Assembly (NCBI RefSeq): GCF_946478785.1
Contig: NZ_CAMLDD010000022.1
Location: 1 to 64,000, forward strand
DNA from: an uncultured Flavobacterium sp.
GTDB lineage: Bacteria; Bacteroidota; Bacteroidia; Flavobacteriales; Flavobacteriaceae
Direction of reading: 5' to 3'
Length of the DNA stretch: 64,000 nt
Shown piece after piece: positions 52,201 to 59,403 of the stretch. The position numbers and the translations under genes are program-made. The notes under the pieces are model-generated. The model was not told the DNA's origin. It did no database searches and saw only the letters and a list, made by a program, of their open reading frames with translations. Position 1 is the stretch's first letter; each line of letters begins with the position of its first letter.

Positions 52201-52794
52201 TTATTTAATTATATCTGGGATCAAAATATTTAAATAATCCGGTATATGAGTCACTGACAAAACTTTCCCTGACTCGATAGATAAAACATGCGAAGGTTGT
52301 TTTAAATATTTCGAAGAATCATATAAATCGACATAATCAAAGTAATCGAAAAACGAATTTAAATTATTATATCCATCATAATAACGTTTTTCAATTTCGT
52401 TTTCCGGAACAAAATGCCCGCCATTTTCTACACGAATAGCAACTCTTTTTTTAGCTTCCTGAATTGAATCAAGACATAAAAAAATAAGGTGTAAATCATA
52501 TCCATTATTTTTAAATAAGTCTGGCCAATGAAGAGGTGTTGAATTAAAATTGGTTTCGTAGCAGAAACCAGATTTGTCTTGAATCGCTTTTTTTATCTGG
52601 CTTTCTAATTCATTAAAAGCCATTTGATGAGCCATTTCCTCCTTTATATCTGAATCAAGTAAAGAATTATAAAATCTTAGAAATTGAAAATCATAATCAA
52701 AAGGTGTAAAAGTATCCGGAGAAAGTGGTTTGGAAAAAGTTGATTTTCCAGATCCGTTACATCCTCCTATGACCAGTAAAACGGGTTTAGACAT
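52201..52794 (-). CDS. Zeta-toxin-like P-loop kinase
   Basis: A 197-aa nucleotide-binding protein. It has a Walker A motif near residues 9-18 (GGCNGSGKST), an early Asp (FDYDFQFLR), CYETNFNS and the RVENGGHFVPE segment typical of the zeta-toxin/UDP-GlcNAc kinase-like family. Known zeta toxins phosphorylate UDP-N-acetylglucosamine and block wall synthesis, but many chromosomal relatives have other substrates. Its ATG overlaps the end of a 54-aa ORF that could be its antitoxin. Confidence 0.8.
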   Translation of the reverse strand: MSKPVLLVIGGCNGSGKSTFSKPLSPDTFTPFDYDFQFLRFYNSLLDSDIKEEMAHQMAFNELESQIKKAIQDKSGFCYETNFNSTPLHWPDLFKNNGYDLHLIFLCLDSIQEAKKRVAIRVENGGHFVPENEIEKRYYDGYNNLNSFFDYFDYVDLYDSSKYLKQPSHVLSIESGKVLSVTHIPDYLNILIPDIIK

Positions 52795-52951
52795 TTTTGA
52801 ATTGCGGAGCTATGGTTGGCTTTTTTTGATCTTTGCCTAAACGGATATTTTTTTCATAAACTGCCACTTGTTGTTTAACAACAGGCATAGCTTTCTCCAT
52901 TTGCTTTAAAGCAAACTGCACTCTTTCAGTTGTATTTGAAATATCTTTCAT
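52787..52951 (-). CDS. 54-aa protein coupled to the zeta-like kinase, candidate antitoxin
   Basis: A small ORF (MKDISNTTERVQFALKQMEK ...) whose stop at 52787-52789 overlaps the first codons of the kinase gene, starting at 52792-52794, by 8 bases. It is helical and charged in its first ~40 residues, like many small antitoxins that bind zeta-type kinases. It does not resemble PezA/epsilon closely enough to name. The overlapping order antitoxin-then-toxin is typical of type II pairs. Confidence 0.6.
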   Translation of the reverse strand: MKDISNTTERVQFALKQMEKAMPVVKQQVAVYEKNIRLGKDQKKPTIAPQFKNV

Positions 52952-53005
52952 AGTAAAGCAAATTTACAAAAAATATAAATAAAAAGTAAAAAACTTATAA
53001 AAACA

Positions 53006-53038
53006 AAAAAGACCATCATTTCCATGATAGTCTTTTTC
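53006..53038 (-). terminator. Terminator of the tRNA-Asn pair
   Basis: Stem AAAGACCATCAT / ATGATAGTCTTT (one mismatch) with a minus-strand T-run, just after the second tRNA-Asn. Confidence 0.75.
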
Positions 53039-53044
53039 AATAAG

Positions 53045-53118
53045 CTCCCCCTCTTGGGCTCGAACCAAGGACCCTCTGATTAACAGTCAGATGCTCTAAC
53101 CAACTGAGCTAAGGAGGA
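53045..53118 (-). tRNA. tRNA-Asn (anticodon GTT), copy 2
   Basis: A 74-base cloverleaf: acceptor TCCTCCT / AGGGGGA, anticodon loop CTGTTAA (GTT), T-arm CTTGGTTCGAGCCCAAG. Identical in sequence to 53158-53231 and 39 bases downstream of it. CCA is not encoded. Confidence 0.95.
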
Positions 53119-53157
53119 ATCACCTTAAAGGTAAATATGTTTGCTAAAAAAAGTTTG

Positions 53158-53231
53158 CTCCCCCTCTTGGGCTCGAACCAAGGACCCTCTGATTAACAGT
53201 CAGATGCTCTAACCAACTGAGCTAAGGAGGA
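53158..53231 (-). tRNA. tRNA-Asn (anticodon GTT), copy 1
   Basis: The upstream copy of an identical tandem tRNA-Asn pair, 25 bases below a TATATTTG promoter element. Same cloverleaf as 53045-53118. Confidence 0.95.
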
Positions 53232-53255
53232 AGTTGTTGCTCTTTTTAGCGAGTG

Positions 53256-53263
53256 CAAATATA
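53256..53263 (-). promoter_or_regulatory. -7 element of the tRNA-Asn operon
   Basis: TATATTTG on the minus strand, a full match to TAnnTTTG, 25 bases before the first tRNA. Confidence 0.55.
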
Positions 53264-53317
53264 GTTGAATTTTTAATTCCCCAAAAATATTTTAACTCTT
53301 TTTAAAAAATATTTTTT

Positions 53318-54658
53318 CTACTTGACAATTGCCTTGTAAATATCGTTTCCGTTAGCGAACAAAAGCAGTGCGATAAGTATAAAGAAACCAACCATTTGGG
53401 CGTTTTCAAGAAATTTATCACTCGGTTTTTTACCGCTGATTATTTCATACAATAAAAACATCACGTGACCTCCATCAAGGGCAGGAATTGGCAATAAATT
53501 CATTACTCCAAGCATAATTGATAATAAGGCGGTAATTTTCCAGAATGCTTCCCAGCTCCATGTATCAGGAAAAATGTTGAAAATTGCTGCAAAACCTCCA
53601 ACTTGTTTATATGCTTTAGTTTCCGGATTAAAAATCATCTTTAATTGTTTTCCGTAACCTACCAATTGATCTTTTCCTTTTTCAAGTCCAACCGGAATAG
53701 ATTCTGCAAAACTATATTCTTTTGTACTAACTTTATAATAGCCCAGTTTTTCCAATGATTTAATATCTAATTCCCCAGGTTTTACACCTAAGAGTCCCGC
53801 ATTTGTTACCTTAAGAGTGATTGGCATTTCTTTTAAGTCACGTAAAATAACTGCCGAAATCTTTTTCCCTTTATTTTTATTCAAAATGCTCTTTGCCTCA
53901 TCAAAATATTTTACTTTTTCTCCGTTTAGAGAAAGAATCATATCTTTTGCTTTTAAATTTTTATTAGGAGATTCTTCAGCAACAGAAGCAACCACAAAAG
54001 GAACACGCGCAGCAATTAAAAATCCTTTTTCATGTTTTGAGAGTTGATCGACAAAGTCTGTTGGTATTTTGATTGTTTGTTGTTGCCCGTTTCTTTCAAT
54101 TAAAACTTCTTTTGACATGATTACTTTCATATTAGTATCATTGTCAAGATTTTCAACTTTTTGTCCGTCGATAGATATTATTTTGTCACCTGTTTTAAAA
54201 CCAATTTTTTGCAGCACCGGATTTTCAACCCAAACCCCATCTTTCAAATCGGCATTAGCCACATAAGTATCCCCATAAACAAATGCCATTCCGATATATA
54301 TAATAAATGCTAATATAAAGTTTACGGTAACACCACCCAACATAATAATCAAACGCTGCCATGCCGGCTTAGAACGAAATTCCCAAGGCTGCGGAGGAAG
54401 AGCCATTTGCTCTTTGTCCATACTTTCGTCAATCATTCCGGAGATTTTTACATAACCTCCAAGTGGCAGCCAGCCAATTCCGTATTCTGTTTCGCCAATT
54501 TTCTTTTTTAACAGTGAATATTTAACATCAAAAAATAAGTAAAATTTTTCGACTCTTGTTTTAAATAATTTTGCAGGAATAAAATGTCCTAATTCGTGAA
54601 GAATAATAAGTAAAGATAAACTCAATAGAAATTGAGAGAGTTTGATAACTATATCCAT
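53318..54658 (-). CDS. rseP: RseP-type site-2 zinc metalloprotease
   Basis: A 446-aa inner-membrane protease. HELGH at residues 21-25 lies in the first membrane helix, and the second motif is NLLPIPALDGGH near the C-terminus. Between them are PDZ domains (about 135-310), and about four membrane helices in total. It cuts transmembrane helices of substrates such as anti-sigma factors after a first cut. It could act on the membrane anti-sigma at 43820-44215, but that is speculation. Divergent from the next gene. Confidence 0.93.
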   Translation of the reverse strand: MDIVIKLSQFLLSLSLLIILHELGHFIPAKLFKTRVEKFYLFFDVKYSLLKKKIGETEYGIGWLPLGGYVKISGMIDESMDKEQMALPPQPWEFRSKPAWQRLIIMLGGVTVNFILAFIIYIGMAFVYGDTYVANADLKDGVWVENPVLQKIGFKTGDKIISIDGQKVENLDNDTNMKVIMSKEVLIERNGQQQTIKIPTDFVDQLSKHEKGFLIAARVPFVVASVAEESPNKNLKAKDMILSLNGEKVKYFDEAKSILNKNKGKKISAVILRDLKEMPITLKVTNAGLLGVKPGELDIKSLEKLGYYKVSTKEYSFAESIPVGLEKGKDQLVGYGKQLKMIFNPETKAYKQVGGFAAIFNIFPDTWSWEAFWKITALLSIMLGVMNLLPIPALDGGHVMFLLYEIISGKKPSDKFLENAQMVGFFILIALLLFANGNDIYKAIVK

Positions 54659-54858
54659 TTTGTATTTTTAGTTCTTAATTTAACGCACAAAAGTAACGTT
54701 TCTATTTTAATTTGACAGCGCAATATAATACATAAGGTTTTAAATGTTTGTTAATTAATAAACATTTGGATTTCTACTTTTACGAAGATGCTTTAACTTT
54801 ACTTTTTTAAGCACTATTTACCAATTTGTAGTGTTAAACCTTTAAAAGTTACATTTAT

Positions 54859-55932
54859 ATGGCTTCATTATTATTTTCTCCACTTACTATAAAAAATATT
54901 ACTTTAAAAAACAGAATCGCCATCTCGCCAATGTGCCAATATTCTTCAATTGACGGATTTGCAAACGACTGGCATCTGGTTCATTTGGGAAGCCGTGCCA
55001 GCGGAGGTGCCGGATTGATTATTCAGGAAGCCACAGCCGTTTCTCCCGAAGGAAGAATATCGCCGGCAGATTTAGGAATCTGGAAAGATGAACATATTGA
55101 AAAACTAAAAACAATCAACGAATTTATCGTTTCTCAAAATTCGGTTCCGGGAATTCAATTGGCTCATGCCGGACGAAAAGCCAGTGTTTCTGCTCCTTGG
55201 CTCGGTAATAAAAAGTTAGACGAATCCAATATAGGATGGCAGACTGTTGCTCCAAGTCCAATCCCGTATCATGAAAACGAGCCATTCCTTCCGGAAGCAC
55301 TGGATAAAATCGGAATTCAAAAAGTGATTTCAGATTTTAAAGCAGCCACCAAAAGAGCTGTTGAAGCCAGCTATCAGGTTGTCGAAATCCACGCAGCACA
55401 TGGGTATTTGCTTCATCAGTTTTTATCTCCTTTAACAAATGTAAGAACCGATGAATACGGTGGAAGTTTCGAAAACCGAATCCGTTTTACTTTGGAAATT
55501 CTAGAAGCAGTTCAATCAGAGTGGCCTTCGGATTTGCCATTGTTTGTTCGGATTTCGGCAACAGACTGGGCAGAAGGCGGATGGAATCTGGAAGAATCGG
55601 TAAAACTTTCGGCAATCTTAAAAGAAAAAGGAGTTGATTTAATTGATGTTTCGTCAGGCGGATTGGTTTCGCATCAAAAAATTGAAATTGGACCAGGTTA
55701 TCAGGTTCCTTTCGCAGAAAAAATAAAAAAGGAAACTTCAATTTTAACCGGAGCTGTGGGTTTAATTACCGAAGCACACCAATCCGAAGAAATTTTACAG
55801 CAAAATCAGGCCGATTTAGTTTTGTTTGCAAGAGAATCGCTGAGAAATCCTAACTTGCCTTTGGATTTCGCAAGAGAATTAAACGATGACATTAAATGGC
55901 CAAAACAATATGAACGGGCTAAAACACGATAA
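54859..55932 (+). CDS. Old yellow enzyme-family NADH:flavin oxidoreductase (YqjM/NamA-like)
   Basis: A 357-aa FMN enzyme. It shows the YqjM-class N-terminus KNRIAISPMCQYS with the flavin-near Cys, the IQLAHAGRKAS motif, the substrate His pair HAAHGYLLHQFLSP and the phosphate loop ending in VLFARESLRNP. It reduces activated C=C bonds (enones, quinones) with NAD(P)H in the cytoplasm. The natural substrate is unknown. A short AT-rich gap holding fragments resembling common flavobacterial intergenic repeats separates it from the next gene. Confidence 0.92.
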   Translation: MASLLFSPLTIKNITLKNRIAISPMCQYSSIDGFANDWHLVHLGSRASGGAGLIIQEATAVSPEGRISPADLGIWKDEHIEKLKTINEFIVSQNSVPGIQLAHAGRKASVSAPWLGNKKLDESNIGWQTVAPSPIPYHENEPFLPEALDKIGIQKVISDFKAATKRAVEASYQVVEIHAAHGYLLHQFLSPLTNVRTDEYGGSFENRIRFTLEILEAVQSEWPSDLPLFVRISATDWAEGGWNLEESVKLSAILKEKGVDLIDVSSGGLVSHQKIEIGPGYQVPFAEKIKKETSILTGAVGLITEAHQSEEILQQNQADLVLFARESLRNPNLPLDFARELNDDIKWPKQYERAKTR

Positions 55933-56102
55933 ATTTATTAGCCACAGATTTCATAAATTAAAAGTTTTTTTCCGCCACGAATTTGCTTCGCCTGTTCGCT
56001 AAGGCTCGGGTCACTAATTTTCTCAAATTATTATCGTTTTTTTAAGTTCAACGATTTGTGATAATTCGTGTAATTCGTGGGCAAAAACTAAATACAAATA
56101 AA

Positions 56103-57149
56103 ATGCAAAAAATAAAAACAGCACTATTATCATACGGAATGTCGGGAAAAGTTTTTCATGCTCCTTTTTTAGACCTGCATTCGGGTTTTGAATTATTAGG
56201 TTCATGGGAAAGAACCAAAAAATTAATTCAGGAAGATTATCCGACCGTAAAAAGTTATCCTTCAATTGATGCATTATTGGCAGATGATGTTGATCTGGTA
56301 ATCGTAAATACTCCTGTTGGAACCCATTTCGAATATGCAAAAAAAGTACTGTTGGCTGGAAAACATGCCGTTGTAGAAAAAGCATTTACCACAACTGTTG
56401 CAGAAGCCGAGGAATTAGCTTCAATAGCCAAAGAAAAAGGACTAAAATTAGCCGTTTTTCAAAACAGAAGGTGGGACAGCGATTTTAAAACAGTTCAAAA
56501 AGTAATTAAAGATGGTGTTTTGGGAGATTTGGTCGAAGCCGAATTTCATTTTGACAGATACAATCCGATATTAAGTCCAAAAGCACATAAGGAAACCGTG
56601 AATGACGGTGCCGGAATCCTGAAAGATTTAGGTCCTCATTTAATTGATCAGGCTGTTTGTTTGTTTGGTTCTCCAAAATCTGTTTTTGGCGATATTCGTT
56701 ATACCAGAGAAAACTCTTTGGTAGATGACTGGATTGATTTATTGTTGATTTATGAAGATTTCAGAGTGCGCTTAAAAGCCAGTTTCTTTGTCAGAGAAGC
56801 AAATCCGGCTTATACTATTCACGGAAAAAAAGGTTCTTTCTTAAAACCACGCGGAGATGTTCAGGAAGACGAATTGAAAATTGGCAAAAAACCAAATCTT
56901 GAATCCTGGGGAACAGAATTAGACGGTTTTGAAGGGCTTTTGCACACAGAAATTGACGGAAAACCGGTTCGAGATAAAATCAAAACGCTTCAGGGCAATT
57001 ATTTCGAATATTTTAATGGTGTCTACGAAGCTATTGCAAACAATAAACCAGAACCCGTTACTGCGCAGGACGGCATAAAGGTAATGCAGATTATTGAAGC
57101 AGCTATTGAAAGTAACCTACAAAAAAAGGCCATTGATTTAGTAAAATAA
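56103..57149 (+). CDS. Gfo/Idh/MocA-family NAD(P)-dependent oxidoreductase
   Basis: A 348-aa protein from the ATG at 56103 (MQKIKTALLSYGMSGKVFHA); 15 codons upstream are open but read repeat DNA. The N-terminal Rossmann fold ends with VIVNTPVGTHFEYAKK, the Lys of the family is in GKHAVVEKAF, and a C-terminal mixed domain carries DLGPHLIDQAV. The enzymes act on sugars or sugar derivatives; substrate unassigned. It is followed 14 bases later by the DUF4256 gene. Confidence 0.9.
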   Translation: MQKIKTALLSYGMSGKVFHAPFLDLHSGFELLGSWERTKKLIQEDYPTVKSYPSIDALLADDVDLVIVNTPVGTHFEYAKKVLLAGKHAVVEKAFTTTVAEAEELASIAKEKGLKLAVFQNRRWDSDFKTVQKVIKDGVLGDLVEAEFHFDRYNPILSPKAHKETVNDGAGILKDLGPHLIDQAVCLFGSPKSVFGDIRYTRENSLVDDWIDLLLIYEDFRVRLKASFFVREANPAYTIHGKKGSFLKPRGDVQEDELKIGKKPNLESWGTELDGFEGLLHTEIDGKPVRDKIKTLQGNYFEYFNGVYEAIANNKPEPVTAQDGIKVMQIIEAAIESNLQKKAIDLVK

Positions 57150-57163
57150 TTAAATATTCTGTC

Positions 57164-57727
57164 ATGGGAAACAAAAAAGAATTATTACCGGAAGAACATC
57201 AATATCTGCTTAAGACTTTGAAAAACCGTTTTGAGAAAAATATGCCCCGTCATCAGGATCTTTCCTGGGATAAAGTGCAGGCAAAACTTGAAGCTAATAT
57301 CGAAAAACTGTGGTCACTTAATGAAATGGAAAGTACCGGAGGAGAACCAGATATTATCGGTTATGATGAAAAAACGGATGAATATATTTTTTGTGATTGC
57401 ACTTCAGAAAGTCCAAAGGGAAGAAGAAGTACTTGCTATGATCGTGAAGCACAGGAATCAAGAAAAGAATTCAAACCTAAAAATAATGTTATTGACATGG
57501 CTGCAGCTATGGGCATTGAACTTTTATCAGAAGAACAATACAGGGAATTACAAAAGTTTGGAAAATTTGACCAAAAAAGTTCCAGCTGGATAAAAACGCC
57601 TCCTGAAATTAGAAAACTCGGCGGTGCACTTTTTTGCGATTATCGTTATGAAACTATTTTCGTGTATCACAACGGGGCAGAATCGTATTATGCAGCAAGA
57701 GGTTTCAGAGGTTCTTTAAGGATATAA
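57164..57727 (+). CDS. DUF4256 domain-containing protein
   Basis: A 187-aa cytoplasmic protein, recognised by the family pattern: HQDLSWDKVQAKLE, NEMESTGGEPDIIG, IFCDCTSESPKGRRSTCYDR, MAAAMGIELLSEEQYRELQ, ending AARGFRGSLRI. The conserved Asp/Cys/Glu cluster hints at an enzyme, but no activity is established to my knowledge. It is probably co-transcribed with the oxidoreductase upstream. Confidence 0.88.
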   Translation: MGNKKELLPEEHQYLLKTLKNRFEKNMPRHQDLSWDKVQAKLEANIEKLWSLNEMESTGGEPDIIGYDEKTDEYIFCDCTSESPKGRRSTCYDREAQESRKEFKPKNNVIDMAAAMGIELLSEEQYRELQKFGKFDQKSSSWIKTPPEIRKLGGALFCDYRYETIFVYHNGAESYYAARGFRGSLRI

Positions 57728-57839
57728 AATTCACAATTTATAAACAATAACGTTGTAAATTTGGCAGTAACTACTCCTATGTTACGCTATAAAACAGGAA
57801 TTTAGTACTTTTGTATATACAAATTTTAAAAATGTTTCT

Positions 57840-59057
57840 GTGATAGATTTCAATCCGTTAGCGCTATTCCAAACCAAAGGAAAAATCAAAAAAGTCTATC
57901 GGGAGGCAAAGGCTTCTTATTTAAAAAGAATTCGTTTTGCTGTAGGAGTGTTTTATTTTGCCATGGGTTTAAGTTTCGCCTCCTGGGCAAGCAGAATTCC
58001 GGATATTAAAACGGCATTGCATTTAAGCGAAGGAGAATTAGGCTCTGTACTTTTTGCCTTGCCTGTGGGTCAATTAATTATTATGCCTTTTTCGGGCAAA
58101 ATGGTAACCAAATTTGGAAGCCACCGCATTTTAGTTTTCTCTTTAATAATGTATGTCTTTAGCCTGTCTAATTTAGGTCTGGCCTCAACCGCATTGCAAC
58201 TTTCGTTAGGGCTGTTTACCTTTGGCATCTTTGGAAATTTAGCCAACATCGCTGTGAATACGCAAGGTGTTTATACCGAAGTCCTTTTTAAGAAAAACAT
58301 CATGTCGTCTTTTCATGGCATGTGGAGTTTTGCCGGATTTACAGGCGCTTTGGTAGGACTAGGAATGCTGGCCTTACATTTATCACCTTATCATCATTTT
58401 CTGATAGTAGCCTTAATTGTCTTTTTAATGATTGCTTTTAATTTTAAATTTTTAGTTAAAGCAAAAGAAAAAATCAAACCCAAAAAAGAAGGTAAAAAAT
58501 TGTTTACCAAACCAGATAGTTCTTTACTCTGGCTTGGAATTATAGGTTTTTGCAGTATGGCAAGCGAAGGCGTAATGTTTGACTGGAGCGGCATTTATTT
58601 CAAGGATATCGTAAAAGCTCCGGGTGCTTTGGTAATTCTTGGTTATACTTCATTTATGATTATGATGGCCGGCGGAAGATTTATCGGAGATGCAATGAAT
58701 AATAAATTTGGTCGGATCCGTGTCATGCAAATCAGTGGCTGTATGATTTCTATCGGGCTTTTTACTGCCGTTATTTTTCCGTACATAATACCTTGTACAT
58801 TTGCATTTATGATTGTTGGTTTAGGAGTTTCAACAATTGTCCCTACCGTTTACAGCGTTGCAGGAAAAAATCCAACCGTTTCTGCCGGAGAAGCTTTGAC
58901 AATTGTTTCAAGCGTAAGCTTTCTTGGGTTCCTAATGGGCCCTCCCATTATCGGATATATTGCACAAAGTTTTGGGCTTCAGTTTTCCTTTGCCTTTATT
59001 GGGGTTTTTGGGGTTTTGATCGCTTTTATGGTTTCTAAAATAAAAATTTCGGTATAA
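57840..59057 (+). CDS. MFS transporter
   Basis: A 405-aa membrane protein with about 12 hydrophobic helices and the loop 2-3 motif GKMVTKFGSHR. The start is GTG at 57840; no ATG opens the frame before the first helix (YFAMGLSFASWASRIPDI). The ASRIPDI and NTQGVYTE segments recall the FucP/YbjJ-like sugar-transporter branch, but the substrate is not clear. A TACTTTTG element (57806-57813) is a possible promoter. Confidence 0.85.
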   Translation: MIDFNPLALFQTKGKIKKVYREAKASYLKRIRFAVGVFYFAMGLSFASWASRIPDIKTALHLSEGELGSVLFALPVGQLIIMPFSGKMVTKFGSHRILVFSLIMYVFSLSNLGLASTALQLSLGLFTFGIFGNLANIAVNTQGVYTEVLFKKNIMSSFHGMWSFAGFTGALVGLGMLALHLSPYHHFLIVALIVFLMIAFNFKFLVKAKEKIKPKKEGKKLFTKPDSSLLWLGIIGFCSMASEGVMFDWSGIYFKDIVKAPGALVILGYTSFMIMMAGGRFIGDAMNNKFGRIRVMQISGCMISIGLFTAVIFPYIIPCTFAFMIVGLGVSTIVPTVYSVAGKNPTVSAGEALTIVSSVSFLGFLMGPPIIGYIAQSFGLQFSFAFIGVFGVLIAFMVSKIKISV

Positions 59058-59191
59058 TTTCTCTTCTTTATTTTCAGTTATTCAGTGAGCTATTCACTTG
59101 ATTATAAATCATTTTACTATGATTTAAAAAATACTTCTAATTTTTTATTGATATTTTAACAAGTAAAAAGAAATAAAAAGCTTTTTTACAT

Positions 59192-59390
59192 TACCTTTGT
59201 AATACAATTCACACTAATTGAAATAGTATTATTGTTTGAAAAAATTTTCTAATACCACAGTTTCTCTTCATTTTTCAAACTTTTTTTTCCAAAACCCAAT
59301 TTGACTTTTTGGCTGAAATTTGTGAAGCTTCAAAAGTTTCAGCCAAAATTATTTTACACCCTTTTCTTGTAAAAAGAAAAGGGTTTTTTT
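59192..59390 (+). promoter_or_regulatory. Structured leader or small RNA upstream of the TonB receptor
   Basis: The 346-base gap starts plainly, then holds TACCTTTG (59192-59199, a -7 match). A strong 12-bp hairpin follows (TTTTGGCTGAAA / TTTCAGCCAAAA, 59307-59348), then a complete terminator (ACCCTTTTCTT / AAGAAAAGGGT plus seven T, 59358-59390), 14 bases before the receptor's ATG. Either a separate ~190-base RNA ends here, or the operon is controlled by attenuation. Confidence 0.5.
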
Positions 59391-59403
59391 AACAAATTCT
59401 TTC

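Noticed and set aside
53045..53231. Two identical 74-base units, considered as a CRISPR or other repeat array
   Set aside because: Both fold as tRNA-Asn with a shared promoter and terminator; an ordinary tandem tRNA pair.
55933..56102. Gap with ATTCGTGTAATTCGTGG and GCCACGAATT fragments, considered as an attachment site
   Set aside because: Short, imperfect fragments resembling common flavobacterial intergenic repeats; no integrase, duplication or tRNA is nearby.
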